Shown: piece by piece, positions 6,731-14,776 of the stretch
Layout: each line of letters starts with the position of its first letter
Position numbering within the stretch: the stretch's first letter is position 1
Assembly (NCBI GenBank): GCA_019120525.1
Contig: DWUW01000053.1
Coordinates: forward strand, 1 to 23,914
Direction: 5' to 3'
Length of the DNA: 23,914 bases
Source of the DNA: Candidatus Eisenbergiella stercorigallinarum
GTDB lineage: Bacteria; Bacillota; Clostridia; Lachnospirales; Lachnospiraceae
The notes under the pieces: generated by a model
The model's database searches: none
Told to the model about the DNA's origin: nothing
What the model saw: only the letters and a program-made list of their open reading frames with translations
Position numbers and translations under genes: made by a program

Positions 6731-8800
6731 ATGACGGAGCAAATCGGGAAAGTGACGTTGGACCTGTCTCATTATCCGGGAGAGGATTTTTACTGCGACG
6801 GCACGGTGGAGGATGAGATCCTGGAGATCGTGAAAAACGAGCCGTCGGGAAATTATCAGAAGCAGATCGAGGAAAAGAAGAGCTGGCCGGTGTTCTATCA
6901 TCTGTCGCCGCAGCGGGAAAACATCGTTTCCTGGCTTCCCATGGATAAGGGCGCGAAGGTGCTGGAGGTGGGAAGCGGGATGGGGGCGGTGACGGGCGTG
7001 CTCGCCGAAAAGGCGGGAAGCGTCACCTGCGTGGATCTGTCGAAGAAGCGCAGCACCATCAACGCCATCCGGAACCGGGAGCGGGATAATGTGACCATCC
7101 ATGTGGGGAATTTCACGGATATCGAGCCGGATCTCCCCTGCGACTATGATTACGTGCTCCTAATCGGAGTGTTTGAATACGGGCAGAGCTATATCCCCAC
7201 GAAAACGCCCTTTGAGGATTTCCTGAAGATCAACCTGAAGCATGTGAAGCCGGGCGGGAATCTGGTCATTGCCATCGAAAACAAGATGGGGATGAAATAC
7301 TGGGCGGGCTGCCAGGAGGATCATCTGGCAAAATTTTTCGTAGGTGTAGAGGATTATCCGGAAGGCGGCGGGGTGCGTACCTTCACCAGGAAGGGCCTGG
7401 AGGGGCTTCTGAAAACCTGCGGGGTGGAGGAGTATCATTTTTATTATCCTTATCCGGACTATAAGTTCGCCGATGTGATCTATTCGGACAGCAGGCTTCC
7501 CCGTCCGGGAGAGCTTTCCCGGAATCTGAGGAACTTCGACGGGGACAGGCTGCTTCTTTTCGATGAAAAGAACGCCTTTGATATGGTGATCCGGGAAGGG
7601 ATCTTTCCCATGTACAGCAATTCCTATCTGCTCCTGACCGGCCCCGCGCCGGAGACCGTTTACTCCAAGTTTTCCAATGACCGGGCGGATATCTATGCCA
7701 TCCGGACGGATATCACGCAGGACGCGCAGGGGAGAAAAGCGGTATGCAAATATCCGGACAGCCCGGCGGCGGCGGAGCATGTGGAAAATATCGCCCGCTT
7801 TGGAAGGCTGCTCCGGGAACGGTACGAGGAGGGCGGGCTGTACGTGAACCGCTGTGAGATCACAAGACAGCCGGACGGCCTTCCCTGCGCCAGGCTGGAG
7901 TATCTGGAAGGGGTGACGCTGGAGGAGCTTCTGGACAACTGCCTGGAGGAAGGGGATCAGGCAGGCTTTGACGCCCTGTTTGAGGAATATCTGGAAAAGA
8001 TCCGTGTCCGGCAGGAACTGCCGGTTTCCGATTATGATCTGGTATTTGGGAACATCCTGATCGACGAAGAGGGACGCTGGAATCTGATCGATTATGAATG
8101 GACCTTTGAGGAACGGGTGGATATGGAAGCCCTTGCCTACCGTTCCCTGTACTGCTATCAGATGGGGGATGGAAGAAGGAAGAGCCTGGATATGGAAGCC
8201 TTTCTGGAAAGGCTCGGGATCAGCGAAGAAAAGGCGCAGGAGTACCGCGCCCGCGAGCGGAGATTCCAGAAGGCAGTGACGGGAAACCGGGTTTCCATTT
8301 CCGACATGCGCGTGCTTCTGGGAAGGAGGGCGGTGCCCTGGCAGTCCTTTTTCTCCCAGGTGGAAAGAAGCGTGGTGGAGGTGTTCGAGGATTTTGGATA
8401 TGGCTACAGCCCGGAGCATTCCTACCATCTGTATCCCAGCTATGTGGCGGCGGACCGGATGCGTCTTTCCATTCCCTTAAAGGAAGGAGTGCGGGGAGTG
8501 AGGGTGGATCCGGCGGAGTGCTCCTGCATCATCCGGATGCAGGCGGCCGTGCTTGCCGGAAAGGAACTGAACCTGGCGGATAAGGCTGTGCTTGCCATGA
8601 ACGGCTGGGAGCTGACGGGGAAGGGAGAAAGGATGCCTGTCTTTTTCTTCCATACCAATGACCCCAATATCAACATCCGTCTGGAAAAGGAAGACAGGCA
8701 GGCGGGAGATATCCTGGAGCTGGAATTTGAGATCAACCGGATGCCGGAGGAAACGGCATCGGCTCTGGACGCCAATCTGAAAAGGAGACACTGGTTTTGA
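6731..8800 (+). CDS. SAM methyltransferase-kinase fusion, candidate polysaccharide chain-capping enzyme (WbdD-like)
   Basis: The 689-residue protein has three parts. Residues 55-250 are a class I methyltransferase with motif I VLEVGSGMGAVT (77-88) and the ribose-binding acid D102 in VTCVDLS. Residues 305-480 look like an aminoglycoside/choline-kinase fold: a candidate ATP lysine K340 (AVCKYP), catalytic loop YDLVFGNIL with D436 and N441 five apart as in HGDLHPGN-type kinases, and metal-binding D454 in LIDYEW. Residues 580-689 are a separate, probably beta-rich tail. In E. coli O9a, WbdD has the same order of activities and ends the chain by phosphorylation and methylation. AGGAGG at 6721-6726 supports the start. 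It lies directly after the ATPase that carries a glycan-reading domain. The kinase call rests on motifs only; a methyltransferase with a dead or sugar-binding kinase fold is the alternative. Confidence 0.8.
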   Translation: MTEQIGKVTLDLSHYPGEDFYCDGTVEDEILEIVKNEPSGNYQKQIEEKKSWPVFYHLSPQRENIVSWLPMDKGAKVLEVGSGMGAVTGVLAEKAGSVTCVDLSKKRSTINAIRNRERDNVTIHVGNFTDIEPDLPCDYDYVLLIGVFEYGQSYIPTKTPFEDFLKINLKHVKPGGNLVIAIENKMGMKYWAGCQEDHLAKFFVGVEDYPEGGGVRTFTRKGLEGLLKTCGVEEYHFYYPYPDYKFADVIYSDSRLPRPGELSRNLRNFDGDRLLLFDEKNAFDMVIREGIFPMYSNSYLLLTGPAPETVYSKFSNDRADIYAIRTDITQDAQGRKAVCKYPDSPAAAEHVENIARFGRLLRERYEEGGLYVNRCEITRQPDGLPCARLEYLEGVTLEELLDNCLEEGDQAGFDALFEEYLEKIRVRQELPVSDYDLVFGNILIDEEGRWNLIDYEWTFEERVDMEALAYRSLYCYQMGDGRRKSLDMEAFLERLGISEEKAQEYRARERRFQKAVTGNRVSISDMRVLLGRRAVPWQSFFSQVERSVVEVFEDFGYGYSPEHSYHLYPSYVAADRMRLSIPLKEGVRGVRVDPAECSCIIRMQAAVLAGKELNLADKAVLAMNGWELTGKGERMPVFFFHTNDPNINIRLEKEDRQAGDILELEFEINRMPEETASALDANLKRRHWF

Positions 8801-10794
8801 ACGTTAAGAAAATGCTGCAGGCTCCCTTGCGGAGCCGGCAGAGGGCGAAATACGAAGCGAGGATAAAGGAACAGACGGTCCGCTACCACGACTGGATCGT
8901 GAAGAAGGAAGAAAAGGAGCGGGAAGCGCGCGGGACGGACGCGCGGCAGACGTCTCTTTCCGTGGCCTGCGTGCCTTTTTCCGCCTGCGGGAGAGGCTTT
9001 TTGCTGGAGAAGGCCGGAGGGGACGCGGATATTCTGGTCTTTTACGCGGACTGCGGGAAGCCGCAGGAGGAGGCGCTGCGCCTTTTCGCGGATTTTTTTG
9101 CCGGCCATCCCGGAGCGGTGCTCGCCTATGGGGATGAGGACGAGATCCTGCCGGAAAACGGAGGACGTCGTACCAATCCCTGGCTGAAGCCGGACTGGTC
9201 GCCGGACACGCTGCTGTCCTATTTCTACTTTGGCAGTATTTTTGCCGTACGGGTCCGGGAAGCGGCTCGTATTGGCTGGCCGGAAGGCGCGGACTGGAAG
9301 GAAAATCTGTATGATTTCTGCCTGCGGCTGTCGGAAAAGGGAGATACGGGACATGTGGACAGTGTGCTGTTTCATGGAAGCGAACCCGTGGAACCTTTCG
9401 GTATGGAGGAAAAATATGACGGGCTGAAGAGAGAGGCCTGGATCCGCAGGGGCTGGCCGCCTGCGCCTTCCGGAAAGGTTTCCATCGTGATCCCGTCCAA
9501 GGATAATCCGGGCGTGCTCTCCACCTGTGTCCATTCCGTCATGGAGGCCAGCAGCTACCGGGATTTCGAGATCATCGTGATCGATAACGGGAGCAGTGAA
9601 AAGAACCGGGCAAGGATCGAACGGATGCTTTCCCAGATGGCGCCGGAGTGCCGGATTCAGTATGTGTATGAACCCATGGAGTTTAACTTTTCCCACATGT
9701 GCAACCTGGGGGCGGCACGGGCGACGGGAGATTATATCCTGTTCCTGAACGACGATATTGAGATCATCCAGGAGGACTGGCTGGAAAAAATGGTGGAAAA
9801 GGCCCAGCTTCCCCATGTGGGAGCGGTGGGCGTGAAGCTTCTTTATCCGTCGAGCCGCGCCATCCAGCACGCGGGCATCACCAATATCCGGCTGGGCCCG
9901 GCCCACAAGCTGCAGTTTCGGGACGACCGGACCGACTACTATTTTCTGAGGAACCGTCTGGCCTTCGATGTGCTGGGCGTGACGGGCGCCTGCCTGATGG
10001 TGAGAAGAAGCCTCTTTGAGGAGAGCGGGGGCTGGAATGAGGATCTGCGGGTGGCCTTCAACGACGTGGATCTGTGCTACCGACTGCATGATATGGGTTA
10101 TGTGAACGTGGTGAGAAACGATGTGGCCCTTTACCATCACGAGTCGTTAAGCCGCGGCCTGGATGACAGCGTGGAGAAACTCAAGCGCCTGCATGGCGAG
10201 CTGAACCTGCTGTATGAGCTGCATCCGTCGCTGTATGGCAGGGACCCCTACTATCACCGGTATCTGGTAAAAGATGTGCTGGATCAGGAATTCTATGCGG
10301 GAAACCGCTATGAATATGAGGACAGAATGGACCGGGTGGCCCCGGAGATCATGAAGGAGGGGCTGCAGCCGGAGTGGAGCAACGAGGTGCTCCGGATGGG
10401 CATCGAGTTCGCCGGGGATATGGATAAATGGGAGACCGGAAAGGCTGGCGGCGGGGATTATTTCATCCAGGGCTGGTGCTACGCGCTCCAGGTGGATAAC
10501 AGCCAGTACCGTTTCAACCTGATCTTAAAGCCGGCCGGCCGGGGCGACGGCCCTGCGGGAGACGAGGCGGGCGCGGTGTGGAAGCTTGCCGTGAACCGGC
10601 AGTACCGTCCTGATATCCAGGAAAATCTGGGCCATCTGGAAAAATATCAGGTGGCGCTTACCGGCGTCTGTGTGAGCTTCTCCAGGAAGGCCCTGCCGGA
10701 GGGAGAGTATCTGATCGGTTTTCTCTGGGAGGACTGCTGCTCCAGGCAGAAGCTGTACCAGTGGACGGCGGAGACGATGAAGATTACGTATTGA
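8797..10794 (+). CDS. GT2 glycosyltransferase with degenerate N-terminal half-module and C-terminal accessory domain
   Basis: This 665-residue protein starts at TTG 8797, overlapping the upstream stop; AAAGGAG at 8781-8787 is 9 bases away, whereas the first ATG (8812) is too far. Residues 227-455 are a full GT2 module: KVSIVIPSKDN, metal-binding LNDDIE around 317-322, VTGACLMVRR, and FNDVDLCYRL (421-430), with HHESLSRG after it. Residues 75-220 match only the second half of another GT2 module: AYGDEDE and NPWLKPDWSPDTLLSY are kept, but the nucleotide-binding half and the DHDD motif are missing. Residues 535-665 form a further domain with a probable beta-sandwich pattern. It likely adds a sugar on the cytoplasmic side; donor and linkage cannot be assigned. 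Confidence 0.85.
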   Translation: MNVKKMLQAPLRSRQRAKYEARIKEQTVRYHDWIVKKEEKEREARGTDARQTSLSVACVPFSACGRGFLLEKAGGDADILVFYADCGKPQEEALRLFADFFAGHPGAVLAYGDEDEILPENGGRRTNPWLKPDWSPDTLLSYFYFGSIFAVRVREAARIGWPEGADWKENLYDFCLRLSEKGDTGHVDSVLFHGSEPVEPFGMEEKYDGLKREAWIRRGWPPAPSGKVSIVIPSKDNPGVLSTCVHSVMEASSYRDFEIIVIDNGSSEKNRARIERMLSQMAPECRIQYVYEPMEFNFSHMCNLGAARATGDYILFLNDDIEIIQEDWLEKMVEKAQLPHVGAVGVKLLYPSSRAIQHAGITNIRLGPAHKLQFRDDRTDYYFLRNRLAFDVLGVTGACLMVRRSLFEESGGWNEDLRVAFNDVDLCYRLHDMGYVNVVRNDVALYHHESLSRGLDDSVEKLKRLHGELNLLYELHPSLYGRDPYYHRYLVKDVLDQEFYAGNRYEYEDRMDRVAPEIMKEGLQPEWSNEVLRMGIEFAGDMDKWETGKAGGGDYFIQGWCYALQVDNSQYRFNLILKPAGRGDGPAGDEAGAVWKLAVNRQYRPDIQENLGHLEKYQVALTGVCVSFSRKALPEGEYLIGFLWEDCCSRQKLYQWTAETMKITY

Positions 10795-10795
10795 G

Positions 10796-10809
10796 CCGCG
10801 GCTTCGCGG
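10796..10809 (+). other. Small intergenic hairpin
   Basis: CCGCG (10796-10800) pairs with CGCGG (10805-10809) around a GCTT loop, starting 2 bases after the stop of the glycosyltransferase gene. It belongs to the set of short GC-rich hairpins seen in many gaps of this locus. Confidence 0.35.
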
Positions 10810-10853
10810 ATGCGCGGAGCGGAGGGCGGTGTAGTTGAAGGAAAGGCAGACAG

Positions 10854-12806
10854 ATGGATAAGGATTACAAAGAGGCGTACGAGCAGGAGAAATACAAAAG
10901 CACCTATCTGGCGGGCCGGGTGGCCGAGCTGGAGGATCAGGTGGACGACCTCCAGTTTAAGCTGGACCGGATCAAAAACAATCCGGTCTGGAAGGCCAGC
11001 GCGCCGTTTCGCAGGTGCATGCATTTCTGCATCCGTCAGGCGGACCGGGTGAAAAACTGCGGCAGCCTTTCCGGCGTGATCGCCAAGATGAAGTATAAGG
11101 CCAACGAGCGAAAGGCCATGTGCCATTACGGCACGGAAAGCTTCCCGGACGAGGCGGAGCGGGAACGCCAGAAAAATACGGTATTCGGCCGCATGGTGAA
11201 GGTCAGCGTGCTGACGCCCCTGTGGAACACGCCGGAGAATTTCCTGCGGGAAATGATCGAATCCGTGCAGGCGCAGACCTATCAGAACTGGGAGCTGTGC
11301 CTGGCGGACGGCTCGGACGACGCCCACGCTTACGTGGGAGAGATCTGCCGGGAATACGCGGCGAAGGACAGCCGGATCGTCTACCGGAAGCTGGAAAAAA
11401 ACGGCGGAATCGCGGAGAACACCAACCGGTGCCTGGAGATGGCGACGGGCGAGTTCGTAGCGCCCTTCGACCACGACGACCTGCTGCATCCCAGCGTGCT
11501 GTATGAATATGTGAAGGTCATCAATGAAAAGGATGCGGATTATATCTACTGCGATGAGGCCACCTTTAAAAACGGTGACGTGAACCAGATGATCACCATG
11601 CACTTCAAGCCGGACTACGCCATCGACAACCTGCGGGCCAACAACTACATCTGCCATTTCAGCATGTTTGACAGAAGGCTTCTGGAGGGGACGGAGCTGT
11701 ACCGGACTAAATTCGACGGAAGCCAGGACCACGACATGATCCTGCGCCTGACGGATAAGGCAGAAAACGTGGTCCATGTGCCAAAGCTCCTGTATTATTG
11801 GAGACAGCACGCGGGAAGCGTCTCCTCCGGCGTCCAGGCCAAGCCCTACGTGGTGGAATCCGCAAGGGGCGCGGTGGCGGACCACCTGAGACGGCACGGC
11901 TTTTCCAATTTTAAGATCACCAGCACCAGGGCCTTTGAGACCATTTTCAAGATCACCTATGAGATCATCGGGGAGCCCAAGATTTCCATCATCATCCCCA
12001 ATAAGGACCACGTGGAGGACCTGCGGCGCTGCATCAGTTCCATCATGGAAAAGTCCACCTATGACAACTATGAGATTATCGTGGTGGAAAACAACAGCGA
12101 AACCAGAGAAATTTTCGCCTATTATGAGGAACTCGCAAACAATCCGGCGGTGAAAATCATCCCTTATAAAGGGGACTTCAATTATTCCGCCATCAACAAC
12201 CTGGGCGTCTCCCACGCTTCGGGAGACTATGTGCTGCTTCTGAACAACGACATCCAGATCATCACGGTGAACTGGATGGAGGAGCTTCTCATGTACGCCC
12301 AGCGCCCGGACGTGGGAGCCGTAGGAGCCAAGCTGTACTATCCGGACAAGACCATCCAGCACGCCGGCGTGGTCATCGGCCTTGGCGCGCACCGCACCGC
12401 GGGCCATGTGCACTACCGCCAGAAGCGGGAAAATCTGGGCTACATGGGCAGGCTCTGCTACGCCCAGAACATGTCCGCCGTGACCGGCGCCTGCCTGCTG
12501 GTGAAAAAGGCGCTTTACGAAGAGGCGGGCGGCCTGGACGAAAGCTTCGCCGTTTCCTTAAACGACGTGGACTTCTGCCTGAAGCTGAGAAAGCTGGGAT
12601 ATCTGAACGTGTTCACCCCCTTCGCGGAGGCCTATCATTACGAGTCCGCCTCCCGCGGCTCCGATATGACAGGAGAGGCCGCCGCGCGCTACAACGACGA
12701 ATCCGCCCGCTTCCGGGAGAAGTGGAAAGAAGAGCTGGAAGCCGGGGATCCCTACTTTAATCCCAATTTCAGCCTGGATAAGAGCGACTTTTCTTTACGC
12801 GTCTGA
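10854..12806 (+). CDS. Two-module GT2 glycosyltransferase
   Basis: This 650-residue protein has a charged, probably coiled-coil start (residues 20-42) and two complete GT2 modules. Module 1 (116-325) has VKVSVLTPLWNTPENFL, the metal-binding FDHDD (205-209), YCDEA, HFKPDYAIDNL and FDGSQDHDMILRL with LLYYWR. Module 2 (376-600) has KISIIIPNKDH, LLNNDI (462-467), AVGAKLYYPDKTIQHAGVV, VTGACLLV, LNDVDFCLKLR and YHYESASRG, then the usual ending DPYFNPNFS. Two modules in one chain often make alternating linkages or a disaccharide repeat in rhamnan- and O-antigen-type glycans (established for the general family; inference here). AAAGG at 10842-10845 lies 8 bases before the ATG. The upstream GT2 protein looks like a version of this layout with its first module decayed. 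Confidence 0.93.
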   Translation: MDKDYKEAYEQEKYKSTYLAGRVAELEDQVDDLQFKLDRIKNNPVWKASAPFRRCMHFCIRQADRVKNCGSLSGVIAKMKYKANERKAMCHYGTESFPDEAERERQKNTVFGRMVKVSVLTPLWNTPENFLREMIESVQAQTYQNWELCLADGSDDAHAYVGEICREYAAKDSRIVYRKLEKNGGIAENTNRCLEMATGEFVAPFDHDDLLHPSVLYEYVKVINEKDADYIYCDEATFKNGDVNQMITMHFKPDYAIDNLRANNYICHFSMFDRRLLEGTELYRTKFDGSQDHDMILRLTDKAENVVHVPKLLYYWRQHAGSVSSGVQAKPYVVESARGAVADHLRRHGFSNFKITSTRAFETIFKITYEIIGEPKISIIIPNKDHVEDLRRCISSIMEKSTYDNYEIIVVENNSETREIFAYYEELANNPAVKIIPYKGDFNYSAINNLGVSHASGDYVLLLNNDIQIITVNWMEELLMYAQRPDVGAVGAKLYYPDKTIQHAGVVIGLGAHRTAGHVHYRQKRENLGYMGRLCYAQNMSAVTGACLLVKKALYEEAGGLDESFAVSLNDVDFCLKLRKLGYLNVFTPFAEAYHYESASRGSDMTGEAAARYNDESARFREKWKEELEAGDPYFNPNFSLDKSDFSLRV

Positions 12807-12831
12807 GAATTTGTAGTAAGATAGAAGCGAC

Positions 12832-12852
12832 GGAAAGCGCAAGGCGCTTTCC
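12832..12852 (+). other. Perfect 9-bp intergenic hairpin
   Basis: GGAAAGCGC (12832-12840) pairs with GCGCTTTCC (12844-12852) around a three-base loop, 26 bases after the stop of the two-module glycosyltransferase. No T-run follows. Two more hairpins come right after it. Confidence 0.55.
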
Positions 12853-12854
12853 TG

Positions 12855-12877
12855 GAAGAATCGCTCCGCGATTCTTC
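12855..12877 (+). other. Perfect 10-bp intergenic hairpin
   Basis: GAAGAATCGC (12855-12864) pairs with GCGATTCTTC (12868-12877) around a TCC loop, only 2 bases after the previous hairpin. The pair of back-to-back perfect stems is not a standard terminator because no T-run follows either one. Confidence 0.55.
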
Positions 12878-12891
12878 TCACTGAATGAAAT

Positions 12892-12907
12892 GCCGCCGTT
12901 CGGCGGC
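12892..12907 (+). promoter_or_regulatory. Hairpin next to the pgcA ribosome site
   Basis: GCCGCC (12892-12897) pairs with GGCGGC (12902-12907) around GTTC, 6 bases before GGAGG at 12914-12918. Nearly the same arrangement (ATGCCGCC, 4-base loop, GGCGG, then AATGGAGG) occurs before glmS at 20970-20994. It could influence ribosome access to pgcA. Confidence 0.45.
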
Positions 12908-12923
12908 GGAAATGGAGGAGAAA

Positions 12924-14648
12924 ATGAGCTATATGGACGAGTACCGCTTCTGGCGGGAGGATTCTTATTTTGATCAGAAGACGAAGGACGAGCTTGCCGG
13001 AATCGAGGGCAATGAGAAGGAAATCGAGGACCGGTTCTATAAAGAGCTGGAGTTCGGAACCGGCGGACTGCGCGGCGTGATCGGCGCGGGCACCAACCGG
13101 ATGAACATCTACACGGTGAGGAAGGCCACCCAGGGACTGGCCAATTATATCATCAAGCAGGGCGGGGAAAAGAAGGGCGTCGCCATCGCCTACGATTCCC
13201 GCTATATGTCCCCGGAATTCGCGGATGAAGCGGCGCTGTGCCTGGCGGCGAACGGGATCAAGGCGTACGTGTTCGACGAGCTTCGCCCCACCCCTGAGCT
13301 TTCCTTCGCGCTGCGTACCCTGGGCTGCATCTCCGGTATCGTTGTGACGGCCAGCCACAATCCGCCGGAGTACAACGGCTATAAGGTATACTGGGAGGAC
13401 GGCGCGCAGGTGACCTCCCCCAAGGATAAGGAGATCATCGCTGAGGTGAAGGCGGTGACGGATTATCATTCCGTGAAGACCATGGCGAAGGAAGAGGCCG
13501 TGAAGGAAGGGCTGTATCAGGTGATCGGTTCCGAGATCGACGACGCCTACATGGTGGAGTTAAAGAAGCAGATTATCCATCCCGAGGTGATCCAGGAGAT
13601 GGCGGACGATATCCGCATTGTCTACACGCCCTTCCACGGCACCGGAAACAAGCCGGTACGGCGCGTGCTTTCTGAGCTGGGCTTCAAGCATGTATACGTG
13701 GTTCCCGAGCAGGAGCTTCCGGATCCCGCGTTCACCACGCTGGATTATCCCAATCCGGAGGATCCCAAGGCCTTCACCCTGGCGCTGAAGCTGGCGAAGG
13801 AAAAGAACGCGGACATCGTGATGGCCACCGATCCGGACGCGGACCGTCTGGGCATCTACGCGCTGGATACGAAGACCGGCGAGTACGTTCCCTTCACCGG
13901 AAACATGTCCGGCATGCTGATCGCGGAATATATTCTGAGAGAAAGAACGGCGACGGGAACCATGCCGGAGAACCCGGCGATGGTAAAGACCATCGTGACC
14001 ACCAACATGGCGGATCCGATCGCGGCGGATTACAACGTGAAGCTGATCGAGGTGCTGACCGGCTTCAAATATATCGGAGAGCAGATCAAGCTGTTTGAGC
14101 AGACCGGCTGCAACAACTATGTGTTCGGCCTGGAGGAAAGCTACGGCTGCCTGGCCGGAACCCACGCGAGGGACAAGGACGCCGTAGTGGCGGTGATGTG
14201 CCTGTGCGAGGTGGCCGCATGGTGCAAGAAGCACGGAAAGACCCTGTGGGATCAGATGGTGGAGCTGTATGAGAAGTACGGCTATTATAAGGAAAGCCTC
14301 TACACCATCACCCTGAAGGGAATCGACGGCTCCAGACAGATCGCGGAGATGATGGATAAGCTGAGAAAGAATCCGCCCACCCATTTCGGAGATCTGCAGG
14401 TGACGAGAGTGCGCGACTATGCCACCGGCGTGATGAAGGAGCTGGAGACGGGAGCGGAGAGCCCCACCGGCCTGCCGGAGTCCAACGTGCTGTATTTTGA
14501 CCTGACCAACGATTCCTGGTGCTGCGCAAGACCCTCCGGAACCGAGCCCAAGATCAAGTTCTACATGGGCGTGAAGGGAACGAGCCTTGCGGACGCGCAG
14601 GAGAAGAATGAGAAGCTGACAGAGGAACTGAAGGCTGTGATCGAGTAA
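12924..14648 (+). CDS. pgcA: Alpha-phosphoglucomutase / phosphomannomutase
   Basis: It interconverts glucose-6-phosphate and glucose-1-phosphate, feeding RmlA and UDP-glucose synthesis. The 574-residue protein matches Bacillus PgcA in length. Visible motifs are the phosphoserine loop TASHNPPEYNGYKVYW with Ser144, the metal-binding DPDADR (303-308), the sugar-specificity GLEESYG, and the phosphate-binding RPSGTEPKIKFY near the C-terminus. ATG 12924 is chosen because GGAGG at 12914-12918 lies 5 bases upstream; ATG 12885 and 12912 lie before or within this site and the upstream one overlaps a hairpin. Its position among glycosyltransferase genes suggests a dedicated precursor supply. Discrimination between glucose and mannose preference is not certain from sequence. 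Confidence 0.94.
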   Translation: MSYMDEYRFWREDSYFDQKTKDELAGIEGNEKEIEDRFYKELEFGTGGLRGVIGAGTNRMNIYTVRKATQGLANYIIKQGGEKKGVAIAYDSRYMSPEFADEAALCLAANGIKAYVFDELRPTPELSFALRTLGCISGIVVTASHNPPEYNGYKVYWEDGAQVTSPKDKEIIAEVKAVTDYHSVKTMAKEEAVKEGLYQVIGSEIDDAYMVELKKQIIHPEVIQEMADDIRIVYTPFHGTGNKPVRRVLSELGFKHVYVVPEQELPDPAFTTLDYPNPEDPKAFTLALKLAKEKNADIVMATDPDADRLGIYALDTKTGEYVPFTGNMSGMLIAEYILRERTATGTMPENPAMVKTIVTTNMADPIAADYNVKLIEVLTGFKYIGEQIKLFEQTGCNNYVFGLEESYGCLAGTHARDKDAVVAVMCLCEVAAWCKKHGKTLWDQMVELYEKYGYYKESLYTITLKGIDGSRQIAEMMDKLRKNPPTHFGDLQVTRVRDYATGVMKELETGAESPTGLPESNVLYFDLTNDSWCCARPSGTEPKIKFYMGVKGTSLADAQEKNEKLTEELKAVIE

Positions 14649-14660
14649 GAAAAAAACGGG

Positions 14661-14694
14661 CCGGACGCCTGGCAGAGGACTGCGGGGCGTCCGG
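14661..14694. other. Hairpin after pgcA, terminator-like on the minus strand
   Basis: CCGGACGCC (14661-14669) pairs perfectly with GGCGTCCGG (14686-14694) around a 16-base loop. On the plus strand no Ts follow, but an A-run at 14650-14656 precedes it, so the minus-strand transcript would have the stem followed by a U-run. No minus-strand gene is nearby to use it. Confidence 0.4.
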
Positions 14695-14776
14695 AAGCGG
14701 AAGGGCGTCTGCTGCGAAGCGGATGCCTTTTGTGGCAAAGCTTTGCTTTGGCGTGCTCCGGAGAATGAGGATCGGT

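Noticed and set aside
8797..8812. Start of the GT2 gene at ATG 8812 instead of TTG 8797.
   Set aside because: The only ribosome site, AAAGGAG at 8781-8787, is 9 bases from the TTG but 24 from the ATG; the TTG also gives the TTGA overlap with the upstream stop.
11120..11506. Plus-strand frame of 128 codons inside the two-module glycosyltransferase.
   Set aside because: It lies within the first GT2 module, whose motifs are all in the other frame.
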